From Treponema socranskii subsp. socranskii VPI DR56BR1116 = ATCC 35536 (GTDB lineage: Bacteria; Spirochaetota; Spirochaetia; Treponematales; Treponemataceae): 64,000 nt of DNA. Made by a program: the position numbers and the translations under genes. Shown piece after piece: positions 57,845 through 64,000 of this stretch. Position 1 is the first letter of the stretch. Each line of letters begins with the position of its first letter. The notes under the pieces were generated by a model. It made no database searches and was not told the DNA's origin. It worked only from the letters and a program-made list of their open reading frames with translations. The stretch covers positions 62,001-126,000 of the forward strand of contig NZ_AVQI01000020.1 of NCBI RefSeq assembly GCF_000468115.1, written 5' to 3'.

Positions 57845-58750
57845 ATGGAAAAAATCATACAAAAAGTAATCGAAAATTATTTGTTTTTGCTTGCGGTCTT
57901 CGCCCTCGTCTATTTCAATCAAAAGCGGGTCGGACGCGTATCGGTAAAAAAGCGGCGCGCGGTGTTTATCATGCTCATGCTCGCGCTTTGTTATTTGGCG
58001 TTTTTACTTTTGATTCAAGGAATGCATTGGAATCCGTATTTTGCGATTCCGGGTTTTATCGCGGTTGTTTTTACGGGATTTTTGCTCCGCCGCTATACGT
58101 GGCCTTTTAAAAGCCGCTGTCAAAAATGCGGAAAGCGATTGACGATTACGCAGATGCTCACAAACGATGAAAATATCTGCGGCGCATGTTTTATTGAAGC
58201 GCATCCGGAACTTGCGCCGAAAACGGAAGCCGATATTCAAAAAGAATTCGACGACGAATGGGCTGCGTGGAAACCCGACGAATACGTCGTACTGTGTTTT
58301 ATCGTAAACGAGAGGGATCAGGTGCTGCTCATCGAACGGAAGCATATCGAAAAAGGATCGGGCAAAGTGTCGGGAGCTATGGGGCGTTTGAGAACGGGGG
58401 AAGATCCCGTCACTGCATGCAAACGGTGTGCGCTCGAAGAGACGGGCCTTGCTGTCGAAGAGGTGCGCTGTCACGGAAGATTGAACTTCGCTCTGCCCGG
58501 CCGCGACTTGCGCTGCTATGTGTTTGTCGCCGACGAGTTTGCCGGTACGATCCACGGGACGGATAAAAATCTGCCGTATTGGGTAAACGTCAAAAAATTG
58601 CCGTTCGGGAAAATGTCCGTCGACTGCCGCGTATGGCTTCCGATCGCCCTCGACCGCGGTTATTTCGATTATTACGGTACGTGCAACGAAAAAGGCTATG
58701 TTGTCAAAGATACGCTTCGCAGACAGCTCCCGGAAGGACCTTTTGCGTGA
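57845..58750 (+). CDS. membrane-anchored zinc-ribbon Nudix-like hydrolase with altered Nudix box
   Basis: A 301-residue mosaic. Two or three spans lie at residues about 8-80, then a CxxC...CxxC ribbon ('CQKCGKRLTI...ENICGACF', about 97-117), then a Nudix domain (about 150-290). The Nudix box reads G-x5-E-x7-RCALEETGL: the first glutamate of the REuxEE motif is replaced by cysteine, while both glutamates of EE remain, so metal binding may persist but activity is uncertain. Nudix enzymes with ribbons (NudC type) act on NADH or capped RNA. No Shine-Dalgarno is seen ahead of ATG 57845. Confidence 0.75.
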   Translation: MEKIIQKVIENYLFLLAVFALVYFNQKRVGRVSVKKRRAVFIMLMLALCYLAFLLLIQGMHWNPYFAIPGFIAVVFTGFLLRRYTWPFKSRCQKCGKRLTITQMLTNDENICGACFIEAHPELAPKTEADIQKEFDDEWAAWKPDEYVVLCFIVNERDQVLLIERKHIEKGSGKVSGAMGRLRTGEDPVTACKRCALEETGLAVEEVRCHGRLNFALPGRDLRCYVFVADEFAGTIHGTDKNLPYWVNVKKLPFGKMSVDCRVWLPIALDRGYFDYYGTCNEKGYVVKDTLRRQLPEGPFA

Positions 58751-58886
58751 TAGGCGGTATCGATCGCCGCAGTGCGGCAGCTGTCGAGAACGCGCCGATT
58801 TTTTCGTTACACGTTTTGTCGGCGAATACGGTTTTTTGTACGGTTGATTTATTATATAATTCCCTCAAAAAAATTAAAAAAAACGC

Positions 58887-58913
58887 TAATGTCTTTTTGC
58901 CGAATTCCGATGA
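58887..58913 (+). promoter_or_regulatory. sigma-28-like promoter of flaB
   Basis: TAAT (58887-58890), 15-bp spacer, TCCGATGA (58906-58913), close to the flagellar sigma-28 consensus TAAA-N15-GCCGATAA. It lies about 75 bp before the flaB ATG. Confidence 0.65.
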
Positions 58914-58987
58914 TTAGTATGTAAGGTGATAAAACCAAAACAAGCCGAGTACGGTTTGTCTGATACCAAAGCTGAAGGAGATTACTT

Positions 58988-59848
58988 ATGGTTATCAATC
59001 ACAATATGAGCGCTATGTTTGCAACTCGCGCTGAGGGACTCACGGAGGTTTCCCAACAGAAAGACATGGAAAAGCTGTCCTCTGGTATGAGAATAAACCG
59101 TGCAGGAGACGATGCTTCCGGCCTTGCCGTTTCCGAAAAAATGCGCAGCCAGATCCGCGGCTTGAATCAAGCGTCGACGAACGCGCAGAACGGCATTTCG
59201 TTCATTCAGACGACGGAAGGTTATCTGCAGGAAACGACCGACATCATCCAGCGCATCCGTGAACTGGCTGTTCAGTCTTCCAACGGTATTTACAGCGCGG
59301 AAGACCGCATGCAGATCCAAGTCGAAGTTTCTTCGCTCATTGCCGAAGTCGATCGCGTTGCAAGCGCGGCGCAGTTTAACGGCATGAACATGCTTACCGG
59401 CCGCTTTGCCCGCCCGACGGGAGAAAACACGGTCACCGGTTCGATGTGGTTCCACATCGGCGCAAACATGGATCAGCGCACGCAAGTCTACATCGGCACG
59501 ATGTCGGCGATGGCGCTCGGTTTGCGCAACGTCGGCGACGAATCGATTATGACGCTTGAAACGCCGGATGAAGCGAACCGCGCAATCGGTACGCTCGACG
59601 AAGCGATTAAAAAGATCAACAAACAGCGTGCCGACCTCGGTGCATATCAAAACCGCCTCGAAAAGACGATCGTCGGTCTTGATATCGGTGCGGAAAACCT
59701 CCAAGCATCGGAGAGCCGCATCCGCGACGCCAACATGGCAAAAGAAACGGTTAACTTCACGAGAGACAACGTTCTCTCACAGGCTGGCACGGCTATGATC
59801 GCACAAGCGAACCAATCTAGCCAAAATGTGCTGAGCTTACTTCGGTGA
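58988..59848 (+). CDS. flaB: periplasmic flagellin core protein FlaB
   Basis: A 286-residue spirochaetal flagellin, the core filament protein of periplasmic flagella. The N-terminal D0/D1 region '[17 protein letters not shown]...[56 protein letters not shown]' and C-terminal '[45 protein letters not shown]' are nearly invariant in treponemes, and the variable outer domain of other bacteria's flagellins is absent, as expected for filaments in the periplasm. FlaB is exported by the flagellar type III system and has no signal peptide. Shine-Dalgarno AAGGAG; sigma-28-like promoter upstream; terminator downstream. Confidence 0.98.
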   Translation: MVINHNMSAMFATRAEGLTEVSQQKDMEKLSSGMRINRAGDDASGLAVSEKMRSQIRGLNQASTNAQNGISFIQTTEGYLQETTDIIQRIRELAVQSSNGIYSAEDRMQIQVEVSSLIAEVDRVASAAQFNGMNMLTGRFARPTGENTVTGSMWFHIGANMDQRTQVYIGTMSAMALGLRNVGDESIMTLETPDEANRAIGTLDEAIKKINKQRADLGAYQNRLEKTIVGLDIGAENLQASESRIRDANMAKETVNFTRDNVLSQAGTAMIAQANQSSQNVLSLLR

Positions 59849-59880
59849 AATTGTCGTAAACGGCAGAAACCGATAAACAC

Positions 59881-59928
59881 AGCTGCTCCGAACGTTCCGA
59901 AATCGAACGCGGCGGAGCGGCTTTTTTG
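59881..59928 (+). terminator. terminator of flaB
   Basis: AGCTGCTCCG (59881-59890) pairs with CGGAGCGGCT (59913-59922, one G-U), followed by TTTTTGTTTTT. Confidence 0.85.
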
Positions 59929-60028
59929 TTTTTAAAGGGGAGATGTACAGAGTAGCAATAAATTTAAGGGTAAAAAGTGCGCTCTTGACTATTTAATCGA
60001 TAAGCAATATTATATATAGAACATACGA

Positions 60029-60101
60029 CGCGGGGTAGAGCAGTTGGCAGCTCGTCGGGCTCATAACCCGGAGGCCGCAGGTTCAAGTCCTGCCCCCGCT
60101 A
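60029..60101 (+). tRNA. initiator tRNA-fMet (CAT)
   Basis: A complete cloverleaf with anticodon CAT. It has the hallmarks of initiator tRNA: a mismatch at 1-72 (C and T) and three consecutive G-C pairs in the anticodon stem (GGG CTCATAA CCC). The T-arm is GCAGG TTCAAGT CCTGC and A73 is the discriminator. The 3' CCA is not encoded. Confidence 0.95.
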
Positions 60102-60321
60102 TATTGCTAAGTTGTTATGAAGTGTGTCGGCGAAATTACACACAAAGATGTAAAGCATTTTTTCCGGTGATCACGTACAGAAGTTGGCTTCTAAGATGTA
60201 AACTCAAGTATCGAAACAATCACAATATTTCTCAAATGAGTTTATTATAATGAAGTAATTTATTTGCCTAGAGTCGCTTTTTTTTACAGGTTACTCATCC
60301 GCTTGTTAGCACTATTTTCTG

Positions 60322-60350
60322 TTGACAAAAGATCAAGTTTCGCATAGCAT
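60322..60350 (+). promoter_or_regulatory. promoter of the RND exporter operon
   Basis: TTGACA (60322-60327), 17-bp spacer, TAGCAT (60345-60350), about 62 bp before the ATG at 60412. The rest of the 310-bp gap 60102-60411 is AT-rich with no recognised gene. Confidence 0.7.
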
Positions 60351-60411
60351 ATTTAATGATGTAGTTAGCAATGTATAACTTTTAAGCGTGTACGTTTTAT
60401 CGGGGAATAGT

Positions 60412-62856
60412 ATGACGGTAAACAAAATCAATGTGCGGTTCGAAAAAATCGGACGTTTTCAAATAAAGCATCGGACGGCATTTTTAATCGCAATCGCCCT
60501 TATCACGCTTGCGGGCTTTGCCGGCTTGCCGAGGTTTAAATCGGAAGACGACGAAGATCAGTGGATTACCAATTCCAAAGAGCAAAAAGCCGCAAACGAC
60601 AGATTTAAAGAATTGTTCGGAAACACCGACGTCGTCGCCGTGCTCGTCGAAGCCGACGACGTGTTCGCTCCCGAAGTGCTTTCTGCGATCGACCGGCTCG
60701 GCAAGCGCCTCGAAGCGGAAGTACCGTTCGCGGATGAAGTTACGTCGCTTATGCGTTTGACCGTTTCGCAAGGCACGGAAGAAGGTATCGAAGTCAGTAA
60801 TCCGTTTAAAGACGGCATCCCCGGCGGCGGCAAAGCACTTTCGCAGATGACGGAAAAAGAACGCGCGGAACTCGCCGAAAAAAAAGCGTTTATCATGAGC
60901 CGCGAATCGCTCGTCAACAATATCGTATCCGACGATGCAAAAGAAACGTGGGTGGTTCTTTCGCTGACGCCTTACGACGACGATTATGCGGATATGTACA
61001 AAGTCGGCGACGCTGCGATCCCGATCGTCGAATCGGACGAATTTAAAAGCGATGCCTACACGTTCAAGGGAAGCGGCATGGGCTACACCGAAACCGAGGA
61101 GAGCCGCGCGGTAAAGCACGATATGAAATGGCGCATCATTACGGGCTTTATCGTTATGCTCGTCTGTTTGATTTTATTCGTCCGTTCGGCGCGGGGAGTG
61201 CTCGTTCCGATCTTTGCGACCGTCGGCGGTATCGGTACGGTATTCGGCTTTTCCGGCTGGTTCGGCATCATTGCCGGAGAAAATCTTCTGACACTGCCGA
61301 TACTGCTTGGCATGGCGCTTTCCGTCGGTTATGCGATTCACTATATCAACGGATTCAATTACGAATTCCGCAGCTGCGGCAGCCGCAAAGCCGCTGCAAT
61401 CGCCGCGGTGAAAACGACCGGTTGGCCGATTTTATTTACCGTCATCACGACGATGGCATCCTTTATTTCGTTTTTTACCGCCGGCATCGGTGCGCTGCGC
61501 TGGCTCGGCGGTACCTGTTCCGCGCTCGTCTTTGTCATCTATCTGTACGTCATCGTGCTGCTTCCGGTTTTGTACAGCTACGGAAAGGACTCCCCCGCGG
61601 CGGCAAAATCCGCTTCACAAAAAGCGCTCCGGAGGGAAGCGCGCATAAAAGCGTTCCACGAAAAAGTCGACGCCGTATACGGACGCTTCGGCGAACAAGT
61701 GCTCCGACACCGCATCCCGATCCTCATCGTCGGCGGGACGATCGCAGCGGCATCCGTTTTCTATATGTTCCGCATTGAAGTGAATATGGATTACGTCGGC
61801 ATGATGGGTAAAAAAGTTCCGTATGTCGCACGCATAATTTCCATTATGAATTCGAAACTCGGCAACCAATATTCGTACGAAGTGATGATCGAACTTCCCG
61901 AAGCCGACGCATTTAAAGAGCCCGAAAATATGCAGGCGCTTGACGATTTGGGAGCCGCTCTCGGCAAACTGAGGCTGACGAAAATATCGGGTACGAAGCC
62001 GCGCGTCACATCCGTAACCGACATCGTAAAAGAGATGAACCGCACGCTGAACGGCGACGATCCTGCGTTTTATACGATTCCGAAAGAGCGGGATTTTTTA
62101 ACGCAGCTGTTATTCCTGTACGAATTATCCGGCGGCGAAAATCTTTCCTCATGGATGAGCGAGGACTGCAGCACTGCATACGTACACGTCGAATTGAAAG
62201 AATACGATGCGAACGCAATCGATGCGGACATAGTCGATGCGCGTTCTCTCGGCTCTCGTTATTTTCCGGACGCGAAAGTTTTCTGCATCGGCGAAATCGT
62301 CGGCTTTGCAACGATGAATCACACGCTCGTTACCGGCGAATTGAAATCGCTCGGCGGTTCGTTTATAATAATTTTACTCCTTTTGATAATCGTGTTTTCG
62401 AGCATACATACGGGATTTATCGGCATGATCCCGAACGCCGCCCCGGTACTGCTCGTCGGCGGGCTCATGGGCTTTTTCGGATATCCGCTCGATATGCTCA
62501 CGATGACGATTATGCCGATGATACTCGGCATTGCGGTCGACGATACGATCCACTTTACGAATCACGTCAAACTTGAATACGAGGCGACGGGCGATTATCA
62601 CAGAGCGGTCGTCGATTCTTTTGTCAAGATCGGCCGATCGATGATTGCGACGACGGTTATCCTGTGCGCGATGTTTTCGATGTATATGTTCAGTTCGATA
62701 AGTATGCTGTTCCGCATCGGATTGCTGAGCGTCGTCGGACTCGCTGCAGCTCTTATCGCCGATTATACGTTGACGCCGGCACTGCTGTTTTCGGCAGAGT
62801 CGTTCGGAAAAGAAGCGGATGCAAAAGAAAACAATGCGTCGAAACATGATAATTAA
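60412..62856 (+). CDS. RND/MMPL-family exporter with sterol-sensing-like domains
   Basis: An 814-residue RND-superfamily transporter with 12 spans in two halves, each with a large periplasmic loop after the first span (about 40-225 and 455-640). The second half has 'LGIAVDDTIHFTNHVKLEYEATGD' with the paired aspartates thought to relay protons; the first has 'MALSVGYAIHYINGFNYEFR' at the same place, without the paired acids. This form (MMPL/Patched-like) exports lipids or hopanoids in other bacteria. The start at 60412 follows GGGGAA by 4-5 nt. A LolA-like protein and an outer-envelope protein gene follow, forming a likely lipid or lipoprotein export operon. Confidence 0.92.
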   Translation: MTVNKINVRFEKIGRFQIKHRTAFLIAIALITLAGFAGLPRFKSEDDEDQWITNSKEQKAANDRFKELFGNTDVVAVLVEADDVFAPEVLSAIDRLGKRLEAEVPFADEVTSLMRLTVSQGTEEGIEVSNPFKDGIPGGGKALSQMTEKERAELAEKKAFIMSRESLVNNIVSDDAKETWVVLSLTPYDDDYADMYKVGDAAIPIVESDEFKSDAYTFKGSGMGYTETEESRAVKHDMKWRIITGFIVMLVCLILFVRSARGVLVPIFATVGGIGTVFGFSGWFGIIAGENLLTLPILLGMALSVGYAIHYINGFNYEFRSCGSRKAAAIAAVKTTGWPILFTVITTMASFISFFTAGIGALRWLGGTCSALVFVIYLYVIVLLPVLYSYGKDSPAAAKSASQKALRREARIKAFHEKVDAVYGRFGEQVLRHRIPILIVGGTIAAASVFYMFRIEVNMDYVGMMGKKVPYVARIISIMNSKLGNQYSYEVMIELPEADAFKEPENMQALDDLGAALGKLRLTKISGTKPRVTSVTDIVKEMNRTLNGDDPAFYTIPKERDFLTQLLFLYELSGGENLSSWMSEDCSTAYVHVELKEYDANAIDADIVDARSLGSRYFPDAKVFCIGEIVGFATMNHTLVTGELKSLGGSFIIILLLLIIVFSSIHTGFIGMIPNAAPVLLVGGLMGFFGYPLDMLTMTIMPMILGIAVDDTIHFTNHVKLEYEATGDYHRAVVDSFVKIGRSMIATTVILCAMFSMYMFSSISMLFRIGLLSVVGLAAALIADYTLTPALLFSAESFGKEADAKENNASKHDN

Positions 62857-62902
62857 TAACAATCGAACGATACGATAAACGATATTGATTTTGGAGGATA
62901 CT

Positions 62903-63712
62903 ATGAAAAGGATCGAAAAATTGTTAAAAAGAGCTGCCGTATTTTTTGCAGTCGGTGCCTGCGTGTTCGCGGCCGCCGCACAGGATTTGAGCGGCTACGA
63001 TATTATGAAGCGCGCGAGAGACGCGGACACCGGCAAAACGGGCACCTATACCGCAACGATGACGCTCGTCAATAAAACCGGCAATCAGCGAGTGCGCGAA
63101 ATCGTGTATTATACGAAAGATTACGGCGATAACGATAAAACGGTCATCGTTTTCCGTACGCCGAAAGACGTCGCCGGTGTCGGCTATTTGATGTGGGAAT
63201 ACGATGAAAAAGCCGACGGTACGAAAAAAGATTCCGACAATTGGCTGTATATGCCCGCGATGAAAAAAGTGCGCCGCATATCCGGCAGCGAAAGCGGCGG
63301 CGATTTTATGGGAACGGATTTTACGTACGACGATATGGGCGACAGAGCGCTTTCGAAAGATACGTTTGCCGTGCTCGCTTCCGAAACCGTCGACGGCTTC
63401 GACTGCTGGAAAATCGAATGCGCTGCAAAAGATAAAACGGAAAAAAATCCCCGCCGCATCGTATGGATCCGCAAAGATAATTTTAAATTATTAAAAAGCG
63501 AATACTACGACCGGCAAAACGCACTGCAGCGTAAACTCGAATGCACAAACATTGAAAAAATCGACGGTATATGGACGATCGGAAAAATGACGATGGTAAA
63601 CGTCAGGACGAATCATTCGACCGTCATCGAAATGAAAGACGTGCATTACAACATACCGATAAACGATTCCGTCTTTACCGTTGCATCCCTTGAACGCGGA
63701 GCGATAAAATGA
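62903..63712 (+). CDS. LolA-like outer-membrane lipoprotein-sorting protein
   Basis: A 269-residue periplasmic protein. A signal peptide (about 1-30, ending 'CVFAAAAQD') is followed by the fold of the LolA/LolB superfamily seen in 'outer membrane lipoprotein-sorting' proteins: 'GYDIMKRARDADTGKTGTYTATMTLVNKTG', 'VIVFRTPKDVAGVGYLMWEY', 'WLYMPAMKKVRRISGSESGGDFMGTDFTYDDMG' and 'IVWIRKDNFKLLKSEYYDRQNAL'. These beta-sheet half-barrels carry lipid or lipidated cargo. Its usual neighbour is an RND exporter, as here. The start follows GGAGG by 6 nt. It overlaps the next gene by 4 bp. Confidence 0.9.
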   Translation: MKRIEKLLKRAAVFFAVGACVFAAAAQDLSGYDIMKRARDADTGKTGTYTATMTLVNKTGNQRVREIVYYTKDYGDNDKTVIVFRTPKDVAGVGYLMWEYDEKADGTKKDSDNWLYMPAMKKVRRISGSESGGDFMGTDFTYDDMGDRALSKDTFAVLASETVDGFDCWKIECAAKDKTEKNPRRIVWIRKDNFKLLKSEYYDRQNALQRKLECTNIEKIDGIWTIGKMTMVNVRTNHSTVIEMKDVHYNIPINDSVFTVASLERGAIK

Positions 63713-64000
63713 AATTATTAATTTTAAAAATGTTGCAGCTTGTGCGGCGGTATCGTACCGCGGTGTTCGGGGCTGTCTGCGTTCTTTCCGCCTCCTTCGC
63801 GTTTTCGCAGGACATCACATTTTCGGGAAGCGCTAAAACCGCAGTCGGCGTTTTTATCCGCGGCGACAATGCGGGCGATTTTTCACCCGCAAAAGAAACG
63901 GTGAGCGGAGAGATCGACGCGCGCTTTGCGGATTGTACGGTCTTTATCGCGGGCAACGCGTATTTCAATGCGCTCGCTGCAAATTCCGGCGGAAGCTTTT
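63709..64000 (+). CDS. exported envelope protein, N-terminal part (cut by window end)
   Basis: The first 97 residues of a gene that runs off the right edge; it is in frame to the last base. The ATG lies in the previous stop (ATGA), so it is translationally coupled. The N-terminus is a signal peptide ('MKLLILKMLQLVRRYRTAVF...SASFAFSQD'), and the mature start 'ITFSGSAKTAVGVFIRG' has alternating polar and nonpolar residues, typical of an outer-membrane beta-barrel. RND plus LolA-like plus barrel genes often form one operon. The family cannot be named from this part. Confidence 0.7.
   Translation, partial: MKLLILKMLQLVRRYRTAVFGAVCVLSASFAFSQDITFSGSAKTAVGVFIRGDNAGDFSPAKETVSGEIDARFADCTVFIAGNAYFNALAANSGGSF

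Noticed and set aside
1-64000. CRISPR arrays, prophage, rRNA operons or riboswitches of known classes
   Set aside because: I looked for regular direct repeats with spacers, phage structural genes, rRNA and familiar riboswitch motifs and saw none; the only leader RNA candidate is the repeated element described in the findings.

Overview
The window looks like chromosomal DNA of a carbohydrate-fermenting treponeme (Spirochaetes) with a GC content near one half by eye. The strongest clue is a FlaB-type periplasmic flagellin at 58988-59848 with a sigma-28-like promoter. Sugar-binding proteins with 'FANG'-type signal peptides, a 4D/TpF1-like Dps protein and a rubrerythrin fit this. The species cannot be named from the sequence. 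I see no prophage, IS element or CRISPR array.

Layout. 1-1766 is the end of a TRAP transporter (DctQ, DctM). 1901-3586 holds a secreted YD-repeat protein, a gene-remnant mosaic and a vapBC toxin-antitoxin pair bracketed by a perfect 31-bp direct repeat of the deoR 3' end. 3555-11408 is a divergent sugar locus: an isomerase, a glyoxalase-fold protein and DeoR on the minus strand; a ribose-type ABC importer, a xylulokinase-like kinase and a small transaldolase on the plus strand. 11442-30537 is mostly housekeeping: cardiolipin synthase, rubrerythrin, a DnaK-like/LysM membrane protein, lytic transglycosylase, Nfu, SlyD, shikimate kinase, PrsW-like protease, PEBP, Dps, IclR, aldehyde dehydrogenase, FIST, NimA-like, VanZ, MATE and an aromatic amino-acid lyase.

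30632-40398 is a second sugar locus: LacI and ROK proteins, a PfkB kinase-HAD phosphatase fusion, an unrecognised conserved protein, a second ribose-type ABC importer and a second ROK protein. Matching half-operators lie at both plus-strand promoters. 40770-46491 is an opp peptide importer. 46515-54641 is a YesM/YesN-type two-component system followed by a sugar-binding protein, a GH32 beta-fructosidase and two permeases, apparently a sucrose or fructan system that borrows an ATPase from elsewhere. 54717-58750 holds a HAD phosphatase, a small zinc-ribbon protein, LarA and a membrane-anchored Nudix protein. After flaB and tRNA-fMet come an RND exporter, a LolA-like protein and the start of an envelope protein cut by the window end.

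Themes. Three import operons put the binding-protein gene first and follow it with a strong hairpin. At least five genes lack a Shine-Dalgarno and have a -10 box ending exactly 6 nt before the ATG, so they are probably leaderless. The FIST gene and oppA share a structured leader of about 215-240 bp that contains compensatory base changes, the best candidate here for an undescribed cis-acting RNA or mobile leader.
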